The notes below the pieces were generated by a model. The model saw nothing but the letters and a program-made list of their open reading frames with translations, did no database searches and had not been told where the DNA came from. The position numbers and the translations under genes were made by a program. Below, piece by piece: positions 1 to 6,101 of a stretch of 7,721 nucleotides of DNA. The stretch spans positions 1 through 7,721 of the forward strand of contig JAISVP010000100.1 in NCBI GenBank assembly GCA_031271475.1, read 5' to 3'. The DNA comes from Oscillospiraceae bacterium (GTDB taxonomy: Bacteria > Bacillota > Clostridia > Oscillospirales > Ruminococcaceae). The stretch's first letter is position 1. Each line of letters starts with the position of its first letter.

Positions 1-157
1 ATTTTGCGTTTTCCATTGCCTCATCTGCTTTTTTATAGGTATCCGCAACCTCGTCCCTGCGTGAATCAAGTATCCTGTTCACGGGCTTAAAAAGCCAATG
101 CTTTACAAGCAGGAACGTAAGGAGCGTATTGAGCAACACAAAAATTATGTTACTCAA
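1..157 (-). CDS. atpF: F1Fo ATP synthase subunit b, N-terminal part (cut by window edge)
   Basis: Subunit b forms the peripheral stalk that holds F1 static against the membrane part of ATP synthase. The visible 52 codons give one membrane helix (NIIFVLLNTLLTFLLV) followed by HWLFKPVNRILDSRRDEV and the start of a charged coiled coil (ADTYKKADEAMENAK), the standard subunit b layout. The gene lies after atpE, as in most Bacillota atp operons; the rest is beyond position 1. The start is uncertain. I use the TTG at 157-155 because it is the first plausible start after an in-frame TAG at 175-173, and it puts the FKPV turn at residues 23-26, near the usual place. It has no good ribosome binding site. 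The strong site lies further upstream before a TTG at 217, in the same frame but cut off by the TAG. An ATG at 178-176 stands directly before the TAG. The gene may therefore be broken at its 5' end, restarted, or affected by a sequence error. Family identity is firm; the start is not. Confidence 0.85.
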   Translation of the reverse strand, partial: MSNIIFVLLNTLLTFLLVKHWLFKPVNRILDSRRDEVADTYKKADEAMENAK

Positions 158-172
158 ATCAATTGAGAAAAA

Positions 173-230
173 CTACATAATTCCGAATGTAACACCGCTT
201 AACAATATAAAATTCAAGAAAGCTCCTCCT
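173..230 (-). other. Strong ribosome binding site and 14-codon frame ending in amber, upstream of atpF
   Basis: On the minus strand AGGAGGAG (230-223) is followed after a few bases by TTG at 217-215. This is the best ribosome binding site near atpF. The frame reads MNFILLSGVTFGIM and then meets TAG at 175-173. It is the same frame as subunit b, so without the amber codon atpF would be one continuous reading from 217. All seven full-length genes in the window stop with TAA or TGA, none with TAG. It could be a mutated 5' end of atpF, a short leader peptide, or a sequencing or assembly error. Confidence 0.5.
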
Positions 231-247
231 CTCCCGTTCAGTCGGTT

Positions 248-565
<318 letters not shown>

Positions 566-595
566 CTATCGGCAATTGATAATGTCAGTTGGGTT

Positions 596-1297
596 TTACT
601 CCTCCGTCGCCGCACCGACGAACGCCATAGTAAGCATAATGAAGACAAACGCCTGCATGAAACCGGAGAACAGATCAAAGTACAAAGACAGGAATCCCGG
701 TATACCGACGGTAGTAAGCGGCGCAGGCAGACCGATTGCGCCTGAAAGTGCGGAAAGAGCCATATAAAGTATGGCGGAAATGATAAATCCGCTCGAAACA
801 TTTCCGAAGTGACGGAAAGACATAGACACAGGGAGCGCAAGATCACCGATTATGTTAAGCGGATTGATATAGCTTTTCAGATGCAGTTTCAGACCTTTAG
901 TCCGGATACTGAAAAACTGCACCATAACAAAAGTGACCAATGCCCATGCGATTGTGGTATTATAATTGGAAGTTATAGGACGCAAACCGAACAAGCCGAC
1001 AAGACTTCCCATGATTGAGGACATAAAAAGTGCGGCTATGTACGGAGCGAAAGCGATGTTCTTCTCCCCCATAGTTTCCTTAACCAAACTGTTGACAGTG
1101 GTAACAATCCATTCCGCAATGACCTGACGCTTTCCGGTCGGAATTTTTTTTAAATCATGCGTTAACAGTTTGAGAATGATACCGATAACAATTATTAAAA
1201 TCCAGCCCACGACTACCGTTTCAGAAATTCTTATTTCCAAACCGAACAGATTTAAGCCCAAATAATGTGAGCCGGTTATGAGTTCCTGAGCTTCCAT
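596..1297 (-). CDS. atpB: F1Fo ATP synthase subunit a
   Basis: Subunit a is the membrane stator that provides the ion half-channels next to the c-ring. The 233-residue product is polytopic, with about five to six hydrophobic segments. It contains RPITSNYNTTIAWAL (residues 106-120), corresponding to the P-T-x-D-x-N-T-T region of the family, and PVSMSFRHFGNVSSG (156-170), in which Arg162 aligns with the essential arginine of the family (E. coli Arg210). The last helix carries DLFSGFMQAFVFIMLTMAFVG (208-228), the typical C-terminal signature. In the SLRLFGN-type motif the Leu after the arginine is His163 here, a mild deviation. ATG at 1297-1295 follows the atpI stop with no gap, with AAGGA about 10 bases upstream inside atpI, so the two are probably translationally coupled. 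Stop TAA. Confidence 0.96.
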   Translation of the reverse strand: MEAQELITGSHYLGLNLFGLEIRISETVVVGWILIIVIGIILKLLTHDLKKIPTGKRQVIAEWIVTTVNSLVKETMGEKNIAFAPYIAALFMSSIMGSLVGLFGLRPITSNYNTTIAWALVTFVMVQFFSIRTKGLKLHLKSYINPLNIIGDLALPVSMSFRHFGNVSSGFIISAILYMALSALSGAIGLPAPLTTVGIPGFLSLYFDLFSGFMQAFVFIMLTMAFVGAATEE

Positions 1298-1678
1298 TTA
1301 CACACCATCCTTGAAAAATATACCCCTTATCCTAAACAGCACAGTAGGATAAAGCAGAGGGACAGCCGCAGAAAACGAATTTATCCGCGGACTTGAAAAC
1401 GCAAAATACAGCCACAGTCCGACGACCGACATACGCAGCAAATATCCGGACATTGCCTTAGCCCTTGCCCATCCCGGACCTCTGCTTAAAAAAATATTAA
1501 GCGACAGCCAAAGCATGACCATATCCGCAAACATCGTAAACATACCGCCTGCAATGCCCAGCAGGGAAGGAACAAACTGTCCGGAAACAAGATAACAAAC
1601 CAAAATCACAGCGGCATTCGGGATAACCGACCAGCCCGCCAGAAAAACCAGTTCTTTTTTTAAATCCTTAAATCCCAT
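1298..1678 (-). CDS. atpI: ATP synthase subunit I-like membrane protein
   Basis: This is a 126-residue membrane protein with four predicted hydrophobic segments (about 11-32, 37-64, 74-94 and 101-117) and short basic loops (SRGPGWARAK at 65-74). It is the first gene of the atp operon, directly before atpB. Position, size and topology fit the ATP synthase I chain family, proposed to help assemble the c-ring or to move cations; the assignment rests more on context than on motifs. The ATG at 1678 is the only good start codon near the promoter. Its ribosome binding site is weak: GGGAG lies about 19 bases upstream, further than usual. Stop TAA. Confidence 0.82.
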   Translation of the reverse strand: MGFKDLKKELVFLAGWSVIPNAAVILVCYLVSGQFVPSLLGIAGGMFTMFADMVMLWLSLNIFLSRGPGWARAKAMSGYLLRMSVVGLWLYFAFSSPRINSFSAAVPLLYPTVLFRIRGIFFKDGV

Positions 1679-1735
1679 AGTTATTGCTTTGTGTCTGCTC
1701 CCGTTAAAATCTTCTTTTTTAAATCACTGATCCTT

Positions 1736-1764
1736 ATTCTAACACACATTTTTACAAATGTCAA
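1736..1764 (-). promoter_or_regulatory. Sigma-70/sigma-A promoter of the atp operon
   Basis: On the minus strand a perfect -35 box TTGACA (1764-1759) is followed by 17 bases and TAGAAT (1741-1736) as -10 box, one base off consensus. The expected start of transcription is near 1729, giving a leader of about 50 bases before atpI. Seen directly; activity is inferred. Confidence 0.85.
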
Positions 1765-1794
1765 TACCCAATTTCATTTTTTTATATTTAATAT

Positions 1795-1823
1795 TTGACA
1801 AATAGTATCCGGTATGTTATACT
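1795..1823 (+). promoter_or_regulatory. Sigma-70/sigma-A promoter of the flippase operon
   Basis: A perfect -35 box TTGACA (1795-1800) is followed by 17 bases and the -10 box TATACT (1818-1823). Transcription should begin near 1830. This rules out the ATG at 1824 as a translation start, since it would lie before the transcript begins, and supports a start at 1902 for the flippase. The 30 bases between this -35 box and the opposing one are AT-rich. Confidence 0.88.
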
Positions 1824-1849
1824 ATGAGAAAACTGTGGAGGACTTACGG

Positions 1850-1915
1850 TTGCTGTATCAGGACAAGTTTGCTAACAATTGCCAGCTGTTTGCGGGGCGG
1901 TATGAACAAATATAA
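1850..1915 (+). CDS. Possible 21-codon leader peptide overlapping the flippase start
   Basis: GGAGG at 1837-1841 is the best ribosome binding site in the 5' leader of the operon and lies 8 bases before a TTG codon at 1850. That frame runs 21 codons (MLYQDKFANN, then CQLFAGRYEQI) and stops with TAA at 1913-1915, overlapping the first 14 bases of the flippase gene in another frame. The flippase ATG has only a weak GGGGCGG sequence directly before it, so translation of this leader could deliver ribosomes to it. No family is recognised. It may instead be chance, as short frames are common. Confidence 0.35.
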   Translation: MLYQDKFANNCQLFAGRYEQI

Positions 1916-3293
1916 AAATCTTACAAGAAGCACAATAGTACTGTCGATAGGTACTTTCGGGTCGAAACTGATCAGTTTTTTCCTTGTTTCCTTATATACG
2001 GCGTATCTGTCAGCGGCAGAGTCTTCGGCTGCGGACTTGGTGACGAAGACGGCTAATTTGATTATACCTTTGGCTATAGTTGGAATTGATGAGGCAATTG
2101 TTCGGTTCAGGCTTGAGGGGAAATACTCAAAGCAGGAATTATATTCCGCAGGCCTCAGGGTAATGCTTGCCGGATATTTGGGCTGTCTGGCGCTGTTCCC
2201 GTTTTTTAACTGGCTGCCTGATACAAAAGATTTTCTCCTTGAAACTTATCTTTTTATATTCGCCGCCGGTTTCAGAGTTTTAAATCAGCAGTTTATCCGT
2301 TCAAGGGGATTGCTCAGGCTGTTTGCGCTTGACGGAATACTCACCGCTTTTAACCTGCTTATTGCATATGTTGTTGCATTTGTGGTGCTTGATGCCGGAT
2401 CGAAAGGATATATTTTAGCCAATGTCGCCGCCGATATTTGTTCATCCGTTTTTTTGATGGCGGCGGCGGGGAATTTCCGGTGTATAAATTTTAAGTCAAT
2501 ATCCAAAGGTCTGACAAAGAAAATGCTTAAATACGCACTGCCGTTATTGCCGGCATATTTACTGTGGGGAATAGTAAGCTCGTCCGATGCGTTTATGGTG
2601 AAATACATTGTCGGGGAAGAGGAAAACGGACTTTACAGTGTGGCATATAAAATTCCGATGCTCATCTCTTTTGTGTCCGCCGTTTTTTATCAGGCATGGC
2701 ATTTGTCGGCTATAACGGAGTTCAAATCCAACGGGGCGGAAAAATTCTATACAAATGTTTTCGGGGCTTATTCCTCTGTGATGTATGTCGGTGCCGCCGG
2801 AGTGCTGGCAGTTTTAATTCCCGTGACAAAGTATGTTATTGACGCTGAATATTTTGACTCGTACAGGTATGCGCCGATGCTTGTAATAGCGGTGCTTATG
2901 TCCAGTATGTGCCAGTTTATGAGCAGTATCTATGCCGCCGCTAAAAAAACTAAAAACTCACTCTATACAAGTGCGCTGGCGGCGGGAACAAACATACTGC
3001 TTAACTGTATTCTGATTCCTAAATTCGGCGCGCAGGGTGCGGCATTTGCTACAATGATGAGCTATTTTGTGTGTTTTATAGTCCGTGCGGCAAATACACG
3101 GCGGATCGTTGCGTACAAAATCAATTACGGAAGGTTTCTGTTTAATCTTGCGGCACTTTCCGCAATGTGTACCGCGCTTATTGCGGATATGGAGTACCTG
3201 CCTGTAATTTTAATTCTTACTTTTGCTCTGGTGTTAGTGTTCAATTTGTCTGAAGTCCTTAAAATGGCAAGAAAAATTATGGCAAGACAGTGA
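1902..3293 (+). CDS. Wzx-like polysaccharide flippase (MOP superfamily)
   Basis: This is a 463-residue polytopic membrane protein, within the usual 400-500 range for oligosaccharide flippases that move lipid-linked repeat units across the cytoplasmic membrane. The N-terminus MNKYKNLTRSTIVLSIGTFGSKLISF, shown here in part as GTFGSKLISFFLVSLYT (residues 17-33), is typical of the Polysacc_synt group, with GIDEAIVRF near 61-69 and AYKIPMLISF in the middle. About 12-14 hydrophobic segments are expected. ATG at 1902 is chosen because the family begins here and the promoter excludes the longer reading from 1824. The gene is first in a plus-strand operon; a ligase/polymerase-like gene two genes downstream fits a surface glycan role. 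The substrate cannot be told. Stop TGA. Confidence 0.88.
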   Translation: MNKYKNLTRSTIVLSIGTFGSKLISFFLVSLYTAYLSAAESSAADLVTKTANLIIPLAIVGIDEAIVRFRLEGKYSKQELYSAGLRVMLAGYLGCLALFPFFNWLPDTKDFLLETYLFIFAAGFRVLNQQFIRSRGLLRLFALDGILTAFNLLIAYVVAFVVLDAGSKGYILANVAADICSSVFLMAAAGNFRCINFKSISKGLTKKMLKYALPLLPAYLLWGIVSSSDAFMVKYIVGEEENGLYSVAYKIPMLISFVSAVFYQAWHLSAITEFKSNGAEKFYTNVFGAYSSVMYVGAAGVLAVLIPVTKYVIDAEYFDSYRYAPMLVIAVLMSSMCQFMSSIYAAAKKTKNSLYTSALAAGTNILLNCILIPKFGAQGAAFATMMSYFVCFIVRAANTRRIVAYKINYGRFLFNLAALSAMCTALIADMEYLPVILILTFALVLVFNLSEVLKMARKIMARQ

Positions 3294-3330
3294 ACGGCTG
3301 CCGCGCATGACGGCGGAAAGGAAAAAACTT

Positions 3331-4122
3331 ATGGAAAAGAAATTAAACTGCCCCACCCCTCATATAGGGGCTAAGTATGGGGAAATTGCGGAAACGGTTT
3401 TAATGCCGGGAGATCCGCTGCGTGCAAAGTTTATAGCGGAAACCTATCTCAAAAATGTTGTCTGTTACAGTAAAATACGTAATATGTACGGTTTTACGGG
3501 TGAATATAACGGACGGCGTATTTCCGTGCAGGGAAGCGGAATGGGAATGCCTTCAATGGGGATTTATTCATACGAACTGTATAATTTTTATGACGTTAAG
3601 ACAATTATACGCATCGGTACGGCAGGTGCGGTATCCGACAGCGTGCACTTGCTTGATATATGTTTCGCACAGGCAGCTTGTACTGATTCAAACTATGCCG
3701 CACAGTACCGTCTACCCGGGCAGTATTCCCCGATTGCCGATTTTGAACTGCTGTGCAGGGCTTCTGCGGTTGCGAAAAGCAAAGGTATTACCCCTCATAT
3801 CGGGAATGTTCTGACGACAGATGCATTCTACGCTGATTCACCGAATTTGAAAGAATGGATGAAAATGGGGGTGCTTGCTGCCGAAATGGAAACGGCGGCA
3901 CTGTACTGCAATGCCGCAAGAGCATCATGCCGTCCCTGCAATGAAACGGCGGACTCTTATGCAATGCAGGGACAGGCGTCCGGCAATAATATTAAGAAAG
4001 CGCTGGCGGTTTTAACAGTTTCCGACTGTCCGTTAACAGGTGAGGAAACCACGGCGGATGAGCGTGAAACGGCGTTTACAGATATGATAGAACTTGCTTT
4101 GGAAATTTATAGTTGTTTCTAA
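3331..4122 (+). CDS. deoD: DeoD-type purine nucleoside phosphorylase with a 22-residue insertion
   Basis: This enzyme splits purine (deoxy)nucleosides with phosphate, giving the base and (deoxy)ribose 1-phosphate for purine salvage in the cytoplasm. Motifs align with E. coli DeoD: PHIGAKYG (His11 for His4), MPGDPLRAKFIAET (Arg31 for Arg24), Arg50 for Arg43, IIRIGTAGAV (Arg94 for Arg87, with Thr97 in place of phosphate-binding Ser90), AAEMETAAL (Glu185-Met186-Glu187), TVSD (catalytic Asp232 for Asp204) and DER (Arg245 for Arg217). At 263 residues it is longer than the usual 235-240. The excess is mainly residues 200-221, between the EMETAALYCNAA helix and the KKALAVLTVSD strand, where E. coli has a short surface loop. 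ATG at 3331 is preferred to 3307 because AAAGG ends 9 bases before it. The gene begins 37 bases after the flippase stop and is followed by a hairpin array. Stop TAA. Confidence 0.93.
   Translation: MEKKLNCPTPHIGAKYGEIAETVLMPGDPLRAKFIAETYLKNVVCYSKIRNMYGFTGEYNGRRISVQGSGMGMPSMGIYSYELYNFYDVKTIIRIGTAGAVSDSVHLLDICFAQAACTDSNYAAQYRLPGQYSPIADFELLCRASAVAKSKGITPHIGNVLTTDAFYADSPNLKEWMKMGVLAAEMETAALYCNAARASCRPCNETADSYAMQGQASGNNIKKALAVLTVSDCPLTGEETTADERETAFTDMIELALEIYSCF
3927..3979 (+). repeat. Palindrome within deoD, matching the extra coding segment
   Basis: GTCCCTGCA (3932-3940) and TGCAGGGAC (3965-3973) are perfect inverted arms with 24 bases between them. With one bulged A at 3974 the stem extends five more pairs (3927-3931 with 3975-3979, one of them G-T). 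The palindrome begins at the same place as the 66-base stretch (about 3928-3993) that ordinary DeoD proteins lack. It has the look of a small palindromic element inserted in frame. Confidence 0.6.
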
Positions 4123-4132
4123 CGGCTGCGGT

Positions 4133-4197
4133 CTGGGCAAAGCCCGGGTCTCGCACGCAAATGCGTGCGCCGATGAGAACTTCGATTAGAGAAGTTC
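4133..4197 (+). repeat. Row of three hairpins between deoD and the Wzy-like gene
   Basis: Three inverted repeats follow one another: CTGGGC-AAA-GCCCGG (4133-4147, one G-T pair), CGCACGCA-AA-TGCGTGCG (4152-4169, 8-bp arms) and GAACTTC-GATTAGA-GAAGTTC (4177-4197, 7-bp arms). They fill most of the 104 bases between the deoD stop and the next gene. None is followed by a T-run, so they do not form an ordinary rho-independent terminator. They may be a REP-like repeat, an RNA stability or processing element, or a leader that controls the next gene. Confidence 0.7.
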
Positions 4198-4226
4198 CCG
4201 ATCGAAATTACTGTAAAAGGAGCTTG

Positions 4227-6092
4227 GTGCGTATTTTTATGAATGTTTTCTTTAATAACCGTGAGGAAACCGGAAGATCGGCAAACTGTTCGTCACTGAC
4301 TGTTAAGTGTTTGAAGCTTGGAATATTTTTATTTCCGTTTATGTACGGACTGTTTCAGGGTTTTTGCGCATTGGCGGCAGGGATTTATTTGCTTGCGGTT
4401 TTGGTGTTTGCAATAATAAGGGGAGAAACTCTTGCCGTTCCACGCGGCTGGTACTGTGTGATTTTTGCGGCATTTGCGGTATTTTCAATAATTTCCGTGT
4501 TTGCCGCAATTGATAAAGGCACGGCGGTTCTGGGGCTTATAAGGTTTATGCCGGCTGTAATATTTTTCGCTTTGGTATCGCTTATTTCGTATGATGAACG
4601 GATGGAACTGTTCAGTGTAATTCCGTTTTCGTGTGTTATTGCCACGGGGTTCAGCTTAATAGCTTACTTTATTCCCGCGTTAAGGGAATATTTCTATTAC
4701 AGTGCGGCACATGACAGGCTTGGTGGAACATTCCAGTACCCGAACACTTACGCGCTGTTTTTAGTAATCGGGGTGATAATTTTACTCAATAATCAAGGGA
4801 AAAGCAACGGCTCAAAACTTAAGGCTCATTCGGTACCGGAATCTTCCGATACGGAAAATGCCGAGGAGGAAAAGAAATCACGCAGATTGAAAAGACGTGA
4901 AAAGATAATCCACGGTGCGGAATTTGCCATAATGGCGGTGGGACTTTTTCTTACGGGCAGCAGGATTGCGCTGGTGCTGTTTTTTGCCGTGACTTTATTT
5001 GCGTTTATTAAGAACAGGCATACGGGATACTATGTGCTGTTTATTTTAGGCGGTATTCTGATAGTGGCATTAATTTCCCTGCAATTCGGCGGCATAAGCC
5101 GGTTCGGGCGAATTTTTACAATATTCAGCAATCAGGACTCAATGACAGTGCGTCTTATATATCAGAAAGACGCGGTTAAGGCAATTTTATCAAATCCGTT
5201 CGGATTGGGTTACGGCGGGTATCATTACGCACAGCAAGCGTTTAAAACAGCAGTGTACAGCACGCGTTTTGTGCATAATGAGTTTTTGCAGACAGCGTTG
5301 GATTTCGGGATTGCGCCGTTGATTTGCACGGTTACAGTACTTGTGAGAAGTTTTTTTTCCGATACTGTGTCACTGCTCCAGAAACAGATTATGGCAGTAA
5401 TTGTTCTGCACAGTCTGTTTGATTACAATTTGCAGTTCCTGTATATCGTCTTTATACTGATACTGACATTGGATCTGGACAGGTTTACAGCGACGGTTTC
5501 CGTTAAGAAGGCAAAACTTTCAGCGGCGGTTTGTGCGGCGGCTATGACTGGAGCGCTGGGCATTTTTGCCCTCTGTGATTTTCTGCGTTATATAAGACGT
5601 TATGAGGATGTTCTTAAGATTTATCCGCATTATACAGAGGTGCGTTCCGTGGTTATGGAAAATGCGTATGATTCATTCAGGAACGGAGAAGCGGAAATTG
5701 AACTTGCAGGCGCGCAGGCTGAAAAAATACTTTCTTACAATAACTACGACCTGTCCGCATATGAAATCCGTGCGGAGATTTGTCAGAAAAACGGAGATTA
5801 TTCCGGTGCGGCAGACGCATTGCGCAATGTCGTGCGGCTGAATAAATACTCAGATCAGGCTTATGCCGATTATATATCGGTATTGGCAAAGGCGTTCAGA
5901 ATGGCGTTAAACACGCCTGGAATGGAATATGAAGCTGAATATTACCGGCTTTGTATAGTTGAAGTGGACGATATTATCGAAGAAGTTAACAGTACCGTTG
6001 ACAGGAATGCCGAAAAAATCGGAATCTCACATGAGGTTGCACTGTCTTTCAACGACAAAGAACTTATAAAACAGCTGACCGTTGACAGTTAA
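4227..6092 (+). CDS. O-antigen ligase/Wzy-like membrane protein with TPR-like C-terminus
   Basis: This is a large membrane protein of about 620 residues resembling the Wzy_C / O-antigen ligase group, which joins or polymerises lipid-linked glycans outside the cytoplasmic membrane. Visible family features are GGTFQYPNTYALFLVIG after the first group of helices, FLTGSRIALVLFF (Arg near 246), NPFGLGYGGYHYA, and VHNEFLQTALDFGI with the conserved His near 350, then VLHSLFDYNLQF. About ten hydrophobic segments are expected. A charged stretch rich in Lys, Arg and Glu (about residues 187-230) interrupts them. After a last hydrophobic segment near 435-450, about 170 residues are soluble and helical with TPR-like pattern (AYEIRAEICQKNGDYSGAAD), common in this family. 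The start is uncertain: AAAAGGAG (4215-4222) lies 4 bases before GTG 4227 but 16 before ATG 4239. An ATG at 4113 would overlap deoD and translate through the hairpins, so it is unlikely. Whether ligase or polymerase cannot be decided. Stop TAA. Confidence 0.82.
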   Translation: MRIFMNVFFNNREETGRSANCSSLTVKCLKLGIFLFPFMYGLFQGFCALAAGIYLLAVLVFAIIRGETLAVPRGWYCVIFAAFAVFSIISVFAAIDKGTAVLGLIRFMPAVIFFALVSLISYDERMELFSVIPFSCVIATGFSLIAYFIPALREYFYYSAAHDRLGGTFQYPNTYALFLVIGVIILLNNQGKSNGSKLKAHSVPESSDTENAEEEKKSRRLKRREKIIHGAEFAIMAVGLFLTGSRIALVLFFAVTLFAFIKNRHTGYYVLFILGGILIVALISLQFGGISRFGRIFTIFSNQDSMTVRLIYQKDAVKAILSNPFGLGYGGYHYAQQAFKTAVYSTRFVHNEFLQTALDFGIAPLICTVTVLVRSFFSDTVSLLQKQIMAVIVLHSLFDYNLQFLYIVFILILTLDLDRFTATVSVKKAKLSAAVCAAAMTGALGIFALCDFLRYIRRYEDVLKIYPHYTEVRSVVMENAYDSFRNGEAEIELAGAQAEKILSYNNYDLSAYEIRAEICQKNGDYSGAADALRNVVRLNKYSDQAYADYISVLAKAFRMALNTPGMEYEAEYYRLCIVEVDDIIEEVNSTVDRNAEKIGISHEVALSFNDKELIKQLTVDS

Positions 6093-6101
6093 GGAGATGC
6101 T

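Noticed and set aside
173..175. Amber codon as evidence for a changed genetic code or pyrrolysine
   Set aside because: One in-frame TAG near an uncertain 5' end is not enough; mutation, restart or sequence error are simpler, and no suppressor tRNA is visible in the window.
1824..1901. Extension of the flippase to the ATG at 1824
   Set aside because: This ATG directly follows the -10 box TATACT, so it lies before the expected start of the transcript; the extra 26 residues also do not resemble the family's N-terminus.
4133..4197. Hairpins as a rho-independent terminator or a CRISPR-like array
   Set aside because: No T-run follows any stem, and the three stems differ in sequence and do not repeat at regular spacing.
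4113..4226. Extension of the Wzy-like protein to the ATG at 4113
   Set aside because: It would overlap deoD, translate through three hairpins, and has no ribosome binding site; AAAAGGAG at 4215-4222 points to a start at 4227 or 4239.
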